Shown here piece after piece: positions 10,568 to 24,897 of a stretch of DNA of 64,000 nucleotides (positions are counted from its first letter, which is position 1; each line of letters begins with the position of its first letter). The position numbers were made by a program, and so were the translations under genes. The stretch is from Trichopria drosophilae (lineage: Eukaryota > Arthropoda > Insecta > Hymenoptera > Diapriidae): contig CM059587.1 in NCBI GenBank assembly GCA_030407085.1, positions 82,721,001 to 82,785,000 of the forward strand. The letters are read 5' to 3'. The notes under the pieces are model-generated. The model was given only the letters and a program-made list of their open reading frames with translations. It made no database searches and had not been told where the DNA came from.

Positions 10568-13500
10568 ATGTAGATCAATAGTAATATTTACCCTAGTAAA
10601 AAAAGTTGTCAGAAAGCCGACAAAAAAAAAGATTTGTTAATGTCAATTCAAGGTAAATCTGAAGAATGTTAAATAAAGTCCTTCCTATTTATTCTGTTAA
10701 TTTTGGGAAACTGACTATTTTGTAATTGGTATCGCGGAAAACTTTAAACAAATCTAAATAGAGTCTGCTAGATTTTATTAATTCTTTACTGTTGTTGAAT
10801 TTTGATACTTAATTATATGTAGGAGCATCGGGATTTACTTTTTGATTACACGTTAGATATTTCGCTATTGATTCAATAATCACTGTATAATCAGACATTT
10901 TACAGATTATGTCAAAATTGTGTTAAGAATCATTACAGCAATCACCTAGGTGTTTGAAATGATTTTACTGCTGAAAAAAGTATGAAATTTGTTTTAAAGA
11001 TATTAGAGAATATTTGAGGATCAAAGTGAAATATGGAAGAGAGATAATATTACATTACAGGAAGTTCGAAATTTGATGTAAGGATGCTCGCGAGCTGATC
11101 ACGTTTTAAGTACGTTAGAAATATGTTGAAGTTATAATTCCGGAACGTTTCAAAGATCTCGGCGAAACATTTGAAAGGGCATAAAATTGAAAATATGATT
11201 TTCAGATAGGCACGAATCTGCCATTCCCGTTTTAAGTAATTTATTTTTCAGGTTTTTTTTACCTTTATAGAAAACGTGACCGCAATATCATGAAACAAAT
11301 TAATAAGTAGCACCTAAAATTCATCTATTAGTATTTAGACATCTAATAATTATAATACTTAATCATCTTAAAAACAGTATTTAAAAAAAACTTTTCCGTT
11401 GGACGAGGATGTCATAATTTTAGTTCGTGTATGTCTACCAAGTTCTTTTTTCCAGTCTTGAAGCTAGTAGTTTGGCTCTATCTGAAAATAACTTTAAGCA
11501 TCTTACGAACAGAGATCTCTTAAGTTGTAAACTTCGTAATACGGACAGGATCAGAGTCGAAGTAAGTAAAGACGAAAGAAATAAAATTATTGTTGTTTGA
11601 AACTATATTACATTTAATAGCAGTTTATTTCTAAATGTTAAGTGAAAACAATCAGCAATGGTCAGACACAAAAATTCCGAAGAGAAATTCCACTAGTTCC
11701 AGTTTTAATTAATTAGCAAATTCTTATTCCGACACAATGTATTCCAGATTTATTAAACCTATACCACAATCATTATTTTCAGATAAGTACCATAACAATC
11801 CAGCCATTTGATACTAAACTACTAAATAGTCCATTAAAATTTGATTGTCGATTTTATTCGCGATAAACGCATACTTCATATTTTTAGTTATTTGTCCAGA
11901 TTTTGTAACATAGTGTTCAGTATATAAAAACAATAGTAACGCTTTTTTATTCAAGGAGATGGTAATAGTAAACGTAACTACTGTGTAAGGAACAGTTTAT
12001 ATTGTATCATAAAAACTTTAATGTATTAATGCAATTTTCTATCTGACCCACCTGCACCCTACGTAGTCCATCGTTAAAATTGAAACGATGTCAACCATTA
12101 AAGGAATTGCTTCAAAGATTTGCGTGTACATGTTTATTATGTTCAAACTGCTACTGTGTGGTCATATTCGAGTTCGTCAAACATTCCGACATAAATTTTA
12201 TACTTAAACATCACGATGTATATAAACATACAAAATGTGTGAAATTTCACGCTTCATATAAAATAAATATTACACGAAGTAAAACTTTTTACAATCAGCT
12301 TGTTTACTATCCGGGAAGTAAGGAGAGTATACTCAACATAAAATTTTCAGTATCTTCCACGTGCAATTTCACCTTTATTATCATATGTAGTTGTGCCGAG
12401 TGGTGTCAGTATAAGAAATGCATTATTTTATATAAATTAAGGGTTTTCTAATCTACCTGGATATTTTGTGTTACTTAGTTAAAAGTTTCTATAAAATGAG
12501 TCGTTAAAAACTGTTAAAAACATCAATGACCAGTATTCTCTAGATTACGCTATCGAAATCTTTCTTATATGTACTTAAAAATCTTTTTGCTCGCAAAGTG
12601 AACAAAATATAGTAACTTCCTAGTAACGTACAAAATGCGATAACTGCGATAACAAAGTCGAAGAGAGGTAATAAATGTATTTTTTGTTCGTTTTGTTTTT
12701 GACATAATTTTGATTTAGGTTACAATTCGTAGAATGTTTGAATATATGAATGCATTGCGTATATTAATAAATCTGTTATGAAAATGAATTTGGCGTAACT
12801 TTATAGTTCTATGATAACCTTTGAAATTTGGAGAAATGTCACGTAAACCACATGAGTGACGTCTTTTTCACTAATATGACGTAAATCTGCTGTATTATCA
12901 TCACGTCATCCCATAGCTGATAAATTAGCTGTAGAATAATTATTTGATATTTTTAATTTAATAGCCTATTTAATATAGATTTAGGCTGGGTGATCTTCAA
13001 ATATATTTTTATTCGCTGAAATGCGTACTTCTTTTTTAATTCGTAACAATTTGCTTCGTAGATTAACTCGTAGCGATTTATTTTTATGTCTCAATTAATG
13101 GCGTTTTGCCGTGAATAAACCAGTTTAAATATTGCTAAAATTAGAAATTTGATTTATGTTTTGTAGTATTTTTGGAAGAAGCTTGCGAGGTATATCCGAC
13201 TTTCTTTAGTGTTTATCCTTTGCAGAATCTAAAAAACTGTATTTATTTAATAAACCGTGTTATATTCACTAAAATGCATAGAAAGGTGTTAAAACTAAAA
13301 TTTAACTCATTAAATGCACTTTGAATATTCATACCATAGCGATTGATTGATTTGCGTTTTTTAACTTAAAAATATGTTGCTTAGGTAGATTGGAATTTCC
13401 CCATTTTCACTTTTTAATTAATAATTTTATATTAGTAAATACAAACGATTAAAGTTGTTAGTCACAAACATAATAATACCATTGTAGGTTATACGTTTCG

Positions 13501-14731
13501 ATTATAATATTATAAATGTCCATTAATAAATTGTTCCGAAATTATTGATTTAATATCTTACTCTTGAAATTTTTAATAAATATAAAAATTTTATCATATA
13601 TTAATTTAAAGCAAAGTTGAAAGACTTTCAAAATATTTAACTAATCATTTTTATTTTAGAAAGGAAATATTAAAAGAAAAAGTACTAAATTGAATATTTC
13701 AAAGATAAATGTTGATTATAAGGGGTGCATTTCATTTGTTTTCATAAGTTGCGCGAGTTGTTAATAATTTGGTTCATCATGTGAATATAAAAACTTTTTC
13801 CCCCATGGCTTTTTGCGTCTGTAAACTGCGTAAAAGTATATTTCTTCTGACATTTTCTTCCATTTCCGTGATTATAGAAAATTTAATTAAAAAAGACATG
13901 CAAACTTACCATCGCTTATCCACTTTTGGTTTTATTAAACGACATGATTTAATTAAGTAAGTACTGAAAATTAAACATAAAAAATAAACAATGTAGGTAG
14001 GATTTGTAGGTAGGGTTTAAATATTTATCAGTTTCCCTTGTAATTTAAGATTCTTTCCTTAATTGGCCTCCCCACAAAAGTAGATGGTAAAGTTTCTGCT
14101 TAATTTCTAACATTCTATCAAAGGCACGTGTTTCCAAACTTTATAAGGGTTGCGAACCCCATCATAGAAGTTTTGTGAAGGATCTTTGATTATACGATAA
14201 ATTAATTTGTTAAATATTTATTCCAATTTTTATTTACTCAGAAGAAAAACTAACGTACAGAATTGAACTGTTAATTTAGATTATATCGTGTAATTATATT
14301 TAGTAATTCATATTTAAGTGATTAATTGTAATAACGAAATATTTGTTGTTATCTTCTGTATTTAGAGTATTAAGCTACTTAATTCTGAGTAAACAATAAT
14401 TAATAATTATTGATCATAATGATATCCCCGTCACATGAAAAGTATTTTTTTATATAAAGTATATTTACATTAACTTGCTGTATTGTAAATGCATAATTTA
14501 TACAATTAATCGTTAAATAAAATCATAAAGATCATTTTACACTTATATTTACTGCTAATAATAAGTTATATTAAAGTTTTAGTAGGGCTAAAATAATTGG
14601 CCGATACTTTTTAAGACAGATTGATGTTTTATTTTCGTTGAATAATGTATTTACTTCCGCTACTTCGGTGTTAACATTACCATTCCAAATATTTAGCAAC
14701 ATTTTTCAACAAAAAGGTATGACAAACTTTA
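10568..14731. other. AT-rich non-genic stretch
   Basis: A fragment of the CCGACA motif lies at 10605-10625. The 123-codon plus frame at 12080-12451 encodes a Cys-rich, Lys/Ile-rich polypeptide with no recognisable motif, no splice context and AT-driven composition; I do not call it a gene. Nothing else was seen. Confidence 0.45.
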
Positions 14732-15667
14732 ATTCTATTTCATTCTATGTTGTTATTAAGTGATTTAATGAATTAGTAGAAAAGAAAGTGAATAGCTAAT
14801 AACAAACTAAACATCTTAATACTACTCTGTTCAAAGTAGACAATTCAGTAGCTTTTTAATACATTTTTAAGTAATAATTATTCACTTGCTTCAGTTTAAC
14901 ACAGTAATTAACTAACTATTTAAGTAGATGGTATAATGTACTAAATGCTTATTAAGGTGGTTAGAACTCAGAATATCATATGTTGGAGAGAAACTTTTAA
15001 TAATGTTTCCAAGAATTTAAATTTCATTATTAATAATATTTTTGAAAAGTGAAAGCATTATTCATCTTGAAAAAAAACTTGAAATGTGCAAACATAATTT
15101 GTTAAGCCACTTTTGTTATTGATTGAAATTTTGTCTTGTCCACTTGTTAAAAATTTTTAAAAAATGAACGGATTTTAACGAATGACAAAAGATTCCCTAC
15201 AACTTTACCGAAGGTATTTTGAAATTTCCGAAGTCAACGATAAATTATCTCTATTTATTTGAAAAAAGAATTATTTCTTCCAACGAATTCTGAGTAAGTT
15301 TGGGGATCAGACAAAGGTTCTTAAAAAATTATGCACTAAAGTTGTACACAATCTTTTTCTCGAAAAAATAAGCCGTTATTCGTTAAAATCATTCATTTTT
15401 TAAAAATTACCACCTTAATAAATATTTAGTACATTATACAATCTATTTAAATAGTTAGTTAATTACTGTGTTAAACTGAAACAAGTAAATAATTATTACT
15501 TAAAAATGTATTAAAAAAGCTAGTGAATTATCTAATTTGAAAAGAGTAGTATTAAGTTGTTTAATTTGTTATTTAGCTATTCACTTTCTTTTCTACTAAT
15601 TCTATTAATTCTACTAATTCTAGTAATATATTAAGTCACTTAATAATAACATAGAACGAAATAGAAT
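14732..15667. mobile_element. Fold-back element with ~230-bp arms
   Basis: The left arm (14732-about 14962: ATTCTATTTCATTCTATG ... TTATTAAGGTGG) is the inverted copy of the right arm (about 15410-15667: CCACCTTAATAAA ... CATAGAACGAAATAGAAT). Imperfect complementarity continues inward: AAAATGAACGGATTTTAACG (about 15161) pairs with CGTTAAAATCATTCATTTTT (about 15381). The right arm carries a small expansion of CTACTAATT units at about 15592-15625 absent from the left arm. There is no coding capacity. Confidence 0.75.
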
Positions 15668-18382
15668 ATCTACCTTAAAGTAAATCAAATATTCTGTATA
15701 ATTTACAAATTTTGAATGCGTAATTTCATAACTTATAGCTAAATATCTAGTGGTTTTATAGATTTTATAGACTTCGCAGATTTTCTGAGTGAACTTTCAT
15801 TTAATCGTATAACTATTTACAAAGATGGGAATAAGATTAAAGACGCTATCTGAGTTCGGCTTATATTTGCCCGGAGCTCAATCTGGCAGAAAAATATAGT
15901 ATAAATAAAAATGCTTGCATTTATATGGCAGAGTTCATAGCAATGAGCTCAGCAATAAGTGAACAATGAAATGTATATAAGGCTCATGACAAAGTAACTG
16001 CAAATAATCACCTTCTACGAATAAGAAAAAAAACATTAATTAATAATGATAAAGACCGGAATTGTAAAATGTTCATCAATTAGATTCCATTGGCATTGAT
16101 CTCAACGATAAAGTTGACAGCTTAACTAAAGAAGCCACAAATGACAATTAAAATTCTCTTCAGTGATTTTTACGAAGCGTTTAAGAAAACAGCTTGGCAT
16201 ACAATTTTCGTTAGCGAACATTTCCATAGAATAGCAACATCTTAAAATGAATTCCCATACAAATTTTTTTGGATTCTTTTTGTTTTTTGTTTAATTTGGA
16301 AAATTGAGTTTGAAAAATGTCATTAAAAAATTCTTCTTTAACCTATTTTAACATATCTTTGTTATAACAAATGTTTCTCTAATCTCTATACTTTTCATCA
16401 AAAAACATTAATAATCCACAAACCGCATTCATTTTTGAATCCTTAAAAGGAGAATATTATAGACCTCACAAAAATTTCTTTGAATAAAATTGTCTTAAAA
16501 TTAGTTAAAGAATACTTTCAAATTGTATCAAAGTTGTTTAATTATTTATTCCAAAATTTCGATTTTCTGAATCATATTTTAGTTGATTTTGGAGTATTTG
16601 TTTTATGTTCTCGGTGTTTTAAAGAAAATTAAATAAAGTAGTCAGACCACTAGTACGAAACAATTTTTTAAATAAAATATTTTACGACGAAAAGTGCCAA
16701 AAAAATAATTTTAATAACAAAAAAATTAAAGCAGTTAATACTTTTCCTTTTGTAAATTCTAAAAATGAGTCGACTAATATAAATAAATTATTATTTTATT
16801 TTTTTAATTAATAATATTATTTTCATAAAAAATTTGACCAGTTAACATACTATTATGGATTCCATATAATACATTATTATTTTATGCAAGAAGCGAAATC
16901 TCTACAGATATAACAAAGGCATAAAAAAGTCCGCAGTATACGTCATATTCGACAGAAATTAATGTGAAATTATAATTTACTAAACTATTTCACTGCAAAT
17001 TACGTGGTATCTCTGTGTAGTTGAACCCACTTCAGTATGTCGAATTAATTTATTATATTCCCTTTGTAAAGTTTTCAATGAAGCGGTACGAGTTCCGGGT
17101 TCCGTTATGTAATTCGACGCTCTGTGTTTCGAGAGTTATCAATAACAAACTGATGAATTTATTTTCTACACGAACATACCACCAATTGGTACAGAGACTT
17201 CATTCGAGTTTCTACCTGAAGTAATCAATAAATGAGACATTATATTCAAATCTAGATCGGCGGAAATTCTATTTGCAAGTTTAAAATAAAATTTTCTTCG
17301 GAAATTGTCTATAATTTCCCTCAATCAGTCAGCGTATTTCTAGAAGATTGAAAACGCAAAGGTGTCGTATTTCTGGCAAATCGACGTCGGTAATGTTCAA
17401 AGTTGATGTAATAAATTTTGCTTTCGTGAAATTCATTTCAAGTAAATTCATTACCCATCGAGTCCTATTTTACATTATATTTCACTATTAATATCTAACG
17501 ATCTACAATATTTCTTTTTTCATCGACATAGTAAATGAAAAATTCAATATTATTGGGTACACTTAAGGCATTTTCATCAATTCACGTTTCGGTATGAAAT
17601 ATTCATTTTAATCCTGATTAATGACGTTTTCCCGTTTAATGTATACTTGACAGGTTCTCTCACATCATAGAATGCTAATGCAGAATTTTAAAATAATTTT
17701 AAAAACAGTTTTAACGACAAAAACATTTCAATATTCTGATTTCGTAGGACCACAATTACTTTAGTTGAAGCTGGAATAAATTTCCGATCACGAGAGAAAA
17801 TACAAGAAAACATTTCATTACTACTTCTCAGCTTGGGATTTCTATCAGATTTTTATTCATGAACTCTGGTAGTACCGTAGTCTTACATCGATAATCCTAA
17901 TGCAAACATTCCCTTGATCTCTCGTCCAAGAATTCCATCCTAAAAATTCGACGTCCTTCGAATCCTTTTACCGAATCATGATTCCTCCACACTGGCAGCA
18001 TTATGCTTTCAGGCAGTCCGCCTTAAGAAAATCGATCTTTTGAATGTTTCATATAAATTTATATCGGAGTAATTTCAAACTATTTTTAGCATTCGACAAA
18101 TCTTAGCAGTATTTCCAATAACTGTAAATAATGCAGGATGCATTTAATCCTCATTACTAACTGAAACGAAAATTATTTTTTTTAGTAAGATTTCATTTTA
18201 TCATTTAGATATTAATAAGGAAATTGTTATTCAATTATTTCAGTCGAATTTGCATAGAATTTAGTTTCAAACTAATTACATTTAATGGTACGAAAATGTA
18301 TCATCTTACTAACACGTATACATACGATAGTCTTAGAATTTCAAGTATCGCCTTATACCGACATAGCAATTTAATGCTCGGT
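15668..18382. other. AT-rich non-genic stretch
   Basis: No supported gene. Slightly GC-richer DNA at 17000-17450 has a 67-codon plus frame without recognisable content. Confidence 0.45.
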
Positions 18383-18641
18383 CGCAAAAACACCTTAGCC
18401 GCTCGGTCTGACTCATCGTAAGTAGTAACAGCCAGTCTCGCAGTTTTTTGCATTTAACTTGTTTTGCTTGATAGATAGCAATATGCCGCCCTTGACAATG
18501 TTGTAGATATCGAAAATATCTTTAATTTGAACCGTCACTCGTTCCGATTCGATGAAAATTGTGTACAGGGGAGCCTTCGAAAAAACTTAAAAACTGGCTG
18601 TTACTACTTACGACGAGTCAGACCGGCTAAGGTGTTTTTGC
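18383..18641. repeat. Inverted repeat, ~50-bp arms, 150-bp loop
   Basis: The left arm (18383-18436, GCAAAAACACCTTAGCCG ... AGTAGTAACAGCCAGT) matches the complement of the right arm (18593-18641, ACTGGCTGTTACTACTTAC ... GGTGTTTTTGC) almost perfectly. Similarity fades on both sides of the arms. It could be a small MITE or the centre of a decayed one. Confidence 0.65.
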
Positions 18642-21434
18642 ATACGGGCACTCAATTACTAATTAAATATGTTTACACCTTCATTGAATTTAGTTCAGGA
18701 ATGAATCTGCAACTTAAATTGTATGTTAAACTTAAAATTGTTAAATTGTAAATTAATATCGGCTACTAAGGAAATTTTCCATTACACGGTAAAGAGATGT
18801 TTCTACAGGGAAGTTTGCTCTAGCGAGAGGACAAATATTACCATTCAGGCAATTTCCACTGGATTGTGAAAATCAGACGAACGGAATATTTTTTTTAATT
18901 TCCCTTGAAAATCTGTAGAATCAACTTTGCTATATCCAACAGTTGTCAACGAATAATTTGTATAAATAATACACCAAGGCTTATTTTGCATGTTCATGTA
19001 TGGAAAAGATAAAAATAGTTTTTAATTCTATTTTTTTCTCAAAATGATTGACAAGTATATTGTAACCTATATTCGTGAGCATTAGGTTAATCAAACTCTT
19101 GATATCTAAAAGTAATCGTAACGTTAATCGAAGATAAATATTAGTGCACACTGCATGATGGGCACTCGGAAATTATCGCTTAGTACTTAACGGACAAAAG
19201 ATCAATCGAAAGAGGTTAAGTGATATATGAAGTTTAATGATAGGCAATTACGTTGAAAGTGTAATACTGTCGACTTCTATGAATGTGAATTGTAGTCGGT
19301 TATAATTTGAGAAGGGCAATTGCAAGGTGAGAGAACAGTTTGCAATGCGAGCAGGACATGCGACGGCGGTTTCTTTGATATACGTTACACATTTGCTCGC
19401 GCTCTAATGCTTAGTCGAAACATTCTTAGAACATTAAGTGTTGATTACGAAACCAAGTTTTTTTAGTAATTTGTTAAAAATAGGTATTATTAATATGAAA
19501 TATCAAATTGTTTTTCAAGCGCTATGTTTTTTTGTTAGATATATTTTTCTACCAGACTTGTATTTTCGAAATAAATGTAAAAGAATGGAAAAAAACTTTT
19601 TTTCTTAAAGTTTTTTTTCAAAATGGTGGCAATATTTTGTTAATACCTTTAAAAAACAACTTGAACTCTGGCTATACCATCATCGTTAGTCATTACTATA
19701 CATTTTTTAATTTTGTCATTTTTAATTTTTATGAACTTTGAAGAACCATAAATATCAGCTTTTTCTTCAATTTTCATATAAATTTTGTGCCATTCTCAGC
19801 CATATTCGATCCGCCATTTTGAATTTAAAAATTCTGGAGTCATCGAATATTTGTGTCCCCTTACATTACATCCGCTTGAATTCCAAACTTTTGATATTAC
19901 GGATTCGATTCTATTCACTTGAATTTAGTTCTGAATTATTGAATATTAATAAATAATTGCTAATAATGTTCTGGATTCGTTAAATAATTATCTGAGACAG
20001 GAGATTTGAATAAGATGTTTAATTAATAAAAAATCAATCCAGAAAATAATCTTGAGGGAAAACTGGAGCCATTTTATTAGAAATTATACCATAAATTTTT
20101 TTAAATTTAAGGTGATTTGCATTAAATATTAGAAAATAAGTTTCGGAAAAAATTTGTATCAATGGCTCTTTTTCCATTAATCTATTTCAACTATGGAAGA
20201 TTATAAGGCAATATTATTTCTTAATTTATTAACGCCCAAAGTGCACAAGATTTTCCTTTATTTGAGAGATTAATATTGTTATGTAAGCTGTGGACATTTT
20301 CAATGTTAGTCAGTATCTTCATAAGTCATAGATTACTTTTTAACTTACCGAGGTCAAAATTAAGTTTTAGCCAACAGAAATTCTAAAAGGGCGCAAATAA
20401 TGAAAAAAATGCCGAAAAGTGTTAAAATTTGTATTTTTATCGATTTTTTTCGAACCATTAGGACATTGGGATTCGACCAAAACTGACAAGAAAATATTTC
20501 AATTTTATGCGTCATATTATTTTCACGTCATTCAAATAGCGTCCAGAATACAAATTTATTTGAAAATTTTCGGGACGCTGGAACTCGAAAACTATGGATT
20601 TTCCTGAAAAAAAAGAAGGAAAAGTTGTTAGAAATCATCGAGAAAGATAATGGAATGTTTTCAAATTTTTGTGACGGAAGTATGAGAAATCTTTCTTAAA
20701 AATTTCATAGCAATTTTTGTTCTGAGTAACTTTTTTCAGAAGTTTTCGTGAAAAAATATCCCAAACTACTTTTTCTCAAAAAACAAAATATACTTTGTTT
20801 TAACAAGTTTTTATTTATTATTATTTAAATTTTTAAGAAAAATTTAAGTATAAATTATTTAAAAATATATGAAAAAATTCTATTACATTTCTAAAGCCGT
20901 GTTTTTAGGGAGATATTCATTTTCTAGCTTTAAATGTTAATTTAATGTTTACTCTTCATTATTTATTCACTGTAAATAATTATTACTAGAAATTGAGTTT
21001 TAAGATGCAATTTTACTATTGATCTCACTGATTTTTATTCTAAAAATTATGACACTATAAGAATATTTTAAATACGTCATAGTGTTGATAAAAGTGACAT
21101 TAAACGTGTCAGAACTCGCTTTTTTCACTATTTCGCTGTTTTTGTCGTTAAAAGAGAGGGGAATTTATTAAATTTCACTACTTTTCTGAACAATACTTTT
21201 TTTTATGTGGATAACAATGACATTCAGAATTTCTCGATTATTCCACATTAAAAAGAAAAAAGTAAAGTTATGTTTACAAAATTTGGTTTGGACAATAATT
21301 GTATGTTTATTTTGTCGGTAATACCGTTTATTTTTTAGAATCGGACTAGCAAATACTTTTAAACATTAAAACTTCAAAACTTGCCCCTTTCGCTTTCAAT
21401 AGAAAAAAAATACTAACGAAAAAAAACTACAACA
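18642..21434. other. AT-rich stretch with repeat-like modules
   Basis: The plus frames at 19508-19956 and 20419-20607 lie in sequence resembling other repeats of the window (TCCGCCATTTTGAATTT at about 19809). I read this as decayed transposon DNA, not genes. No clear boundaries were found. Confidence 0.4.
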
Positions 21435-21648
21435 CTGCACCGATCGAAAAATCTAGACATCAAAAAGCCGACAGGGGAAAAAATTCACTCTTGAAAAGCC
21501 GACAGTGAAAAAACGTACAAATCAAAGAGCTGACAAGTCAAAAAACCGACGGTCATAAAGCCGACAGTCAACAAGTCGACACATAAAGAAATAGACACAT
21601 CGATAAGCGCAGTCATTTTTTGAAGTGTCGGTTTTTCGGCCCACACCC
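21435..21648. mobile_element. CCGACA-motif fold-back MITE, decayed
   Basis: Forward units (CAAAAAGCCGACAGG, AAAAAACCGACGGTC) run from about 21470 to 21590. The end has the mirrored TGTCGGTTTTTCGGCCCACACCC. The right terminus fits the family consensus; the left (CTGCACCGATCG) is decayed. No 8-bp duplication was recognisable. Confidence 0.65.
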
Positions 21649-22681
21649 GAAAATTATCTGTTTACTAACAAAGTTTCGAAATATGGCCAATATTGCAAAC
21701 TTTTACACATTTATTTATACTTTTGTGTAAGTACCAACACTTATTACGATCGAAAACTGTAGGCAAAAATATTTTTTGAAAATTGCTTTACTGTCGGATT
21801 CGGTTCTGTAAAACTGAATTTTGAAAATCCGTCATTGAATTCAGATTCTGCGTCAAGCGATACACATGGACCTTGTTGGTGAGTACAAATTTGGTGAGTA
21901 TAACGTTTATTGAGGATAAACAGAAAATAAAATGAATTATATTATTCATTACTGACATTTTGAGAAACACTCCGCCGCAATTTCTTTTCTAATACCTAAG
22001 AAGGTTCAAAAATTATGGTAACTTAATAAATTACGTTTTAAGAGTTACTGCAGCAGCATTAAGCAGAAAAAAAGTCCAGAAGATGTACAATTTGTTTTTA
22101 TACATAATATTTAATGGATAAAAACAAACAACAAAACAAACTAGAAAAAAATAACAGTACGCCAATAAAACTGTCAGGGTTTGGAAGGTACGACTTTTAC
22201 GTTCAATATTAATAAATGGATCTATTTTTATGTGACCATTTTTGAGGTCACTGAGTACTAATGTGAGCTGAGTTTTAGTAAAGTAAAAATTAGGATCTAA
22301 TACTGTAAACGACTGGTAGAAGGGCTTGAAAATGAAACGCAGAATTTTATTGGCCTGTAAATAAAATTATAATATTCTAATTCCAAATAATTTTGTTGAG
22401 AACGTCATCATTTCGAAGTTTATTTAAATAATTTTTCTAACAGGACACATTCATTTTAAGAGGTACCCTTATTCGGGTGTGCAATGACGTAGGGCAACCC
22501 ACTTTTATGGGAAAAACCTACGCCGGGTAACTCAGTCGATAAAACATCCATTGTGATTGTTTTTGGGCTCTTTATGTTATTTGGGAACTGATATCGAAAT
22601 AAGGATCAGATTTTCAAAATTCGTAATTATGCCATGAAAGAAGTCATATTGTTAATATATTTTGTTAATTAGTAACTGTTC

Positions 22682-23089
22682 GGGTGCACCTCACAAACCA
22701 GACAAATCACAAAACAGATACTTCAAAAACCCGACATTAAAAAACCAGACATTTCAAATTGCAGACATTCAAAAAACAGACATTAAAAAATCCGATGTTT
22801 CAAAATACAGATACCTCATATTGGTGCGTTCACTACATAAAGAAATGATCTCGAGTCGCCGTCCTTGAGAACTCACTGGAAGGTCATTTCATGGTAAAAA
22901 ATGTTGGACGAAGGGATTCATTTTGTAGGTCACTTGCAGGAAATCAATTTCACCGCCGGACTATTTATTAAGCACTAAATCAATCATTAATTACATTTTC
23001 AGAATATGTACATTTTGAAATGTCTGGTTTTTGAATGTCGGGTTTTTCAAGTGTCTGTTTTTTATTTGTCTCGTTTTTGAGGTGCACCC
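22682..23089. mobile_element. GGGTGC MITE, CAGACA-motif variant
   Basis: Ends GGGTGCACCTCACAAAC (22682) and GTTTTTGAGGTGCACCC (to 23089) are inverted repeats. The internal units read CAGACA/CCAGACA and mirrored TGTCTG, instead of CCGACA as in the other copies. The centre (22820-23010) is unique sequence. The flanking octamers AACTGTTC and AATTTTTC match at 6 of 8 positions. The short frame at 22662-22868 is repeat-derived. Confidence 0.75.
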
Positions 23090-24897
23090 AATTTTTCTAT
23101 TTATGTGGGTTCTTTATTTTTCATTTGTTTATTTATTTATAGGTCCAATGCCTTGACTAAGCGAAAACATAAAATAAATAAAATAACTGACAATTTATAT
23201 ACAGAATAAGACTAGAAGAAACTTCAAATCAAACAAGACATTAAATATAATAGAACATTTAAAATTAAATGTGTATAAATTACGATTTTTTTAAAAATCA
23301 GACATTATATTTTACAACATTGACGGATCATTCACACAAAAAATTATATCAAATATTGTACAAATTTTTTATATAAATAAATTGTAGAAACAAGTAAAAT
23401 ATTAAGTTATGGAGAAAGAACAAAATTGTAAAATACGTTAGTTACTTTCACAATTTTGCAGTGAGGATACTCAATTTTTTATAATTGATTTTTCAGAGCA
23501 AAGAAATGTTTTAATAAAATGAAGTCATCAATTTATTACTTTTAGTGTAGAATCAGACACTTTATTGCGAAGGCTGTCGAAAACAGTCAGAACAGGTAAC
23601 AAAAAAGCGAAGAAAATTAAATTTTAAGCTGTGCATTGTTGCTGCCTACGGTGCAATCGCTACCCACGCGCACACATGGGCGACATTGACTTTTATTTTA
23701 GCTTGTAATGTTATGTTTTTGTACCTTAAGTCATTGTACAGAGGTTTTATTATATTTTTTATCTAAGGGGTTTGTATTTCTGATATCGTTGTTGTCGAGT
23801 AGAAAGTAAACGTCTTTTACGTCATACGAACTATACGAAAGCATCGGTGACGACATTTGAGTTGGTTATTTATCAACTACTTCTGGTATATTTTTCAACG
23901 TTGTGTAATTTATGGTATGTATTCAATCATTGTAGAGGATAATATTGATAATATTATCTTATCTGAATTATTTTTCTATATTATTTCAACAAATAATAAC
24001 CACAAGGTAATTAAAGTCCTTAACTTGTCTAATTCTGAAATAGGATACGCATTTTTATAGGATACATTTGTCATAAATAATTGTTAAGTGGAGCTTTTCA
24101 GTTCTTAATTTATTGTTATTTTTATTACTTTCAGACAGACCCTGTGAAGATAAAAAATTGCAATTATAAAAAAATTTGTGTAATTTGGTTTCGCGCACTG
24201 TAACTCCAGAATAGTTCGACATAGTTCCATTTTTTCGTTTTATCGATGTTTTTGGGAAAAAAGTAGAGTATAGAGTAGTATTCCATATTGGACCGTCACT
24301 AATGCCGCTTACAATTATGGGTGACGTTCGTCTCAAAGATGAAAGACATATTACAAACTTTTTTTTTTCTTTTCGAGAATGCTTTATTAAAATCACCGAC
24401 GAAATCATAACATATACAATTCTGTAGACAAAAAATCCATATGGATATGTATACGTTTATATATTATTATAAATTTGTATACAATTTGTATATAATTTTT
24501 TCTCGAGTAATAAGTCGTTCACAATATGACTTATGGTAATTCAAATGTTGTGAACACAAAAATTAAAACAAATATTTCGATTACAGGCAGTTGTTTATTT
24601 GCTTTGCAGTCAACCGTGTGTAGCAGTGGTTTCATTCTTTTTTCTAATGTGCTGAATTACTATGTTGTAAATCCATGAATTAAGTTGGAATGATTATGGT
24701 AAACTGCTCCAAGAGTACGCAGCTAACTTACTTTTTGGTATTACTTTTTAACCTCATAGAAAAACATTTAATTTTTAGTAGTATGATCCTACAGAAGACA
24801 TACCATGTTTTAAGTGTAAACGTAATCTTATTTTTTCTGATAAATAAATAGATTGAAGGACATTTCATTTAATACGCCTTTCCTAAGAGTACGCAGA
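23090..24897. other. AT-rich non-genic stretch
   Basis: No gene supported. The 117-codon minus frame at 24055-24408 has no recognisable domain. AAGAGTACGCAG occurs at 24711-24722 and again at 24885-24896, bounding a 162-bp segment that might be an inserted short element. Confidence 0.4.

Noticed and set aside
12080..12451. 123-codon Cys-rich plus frame
   Set aside because: No signal peptide, no motif, AT-driven composition, no splice or transcript context.
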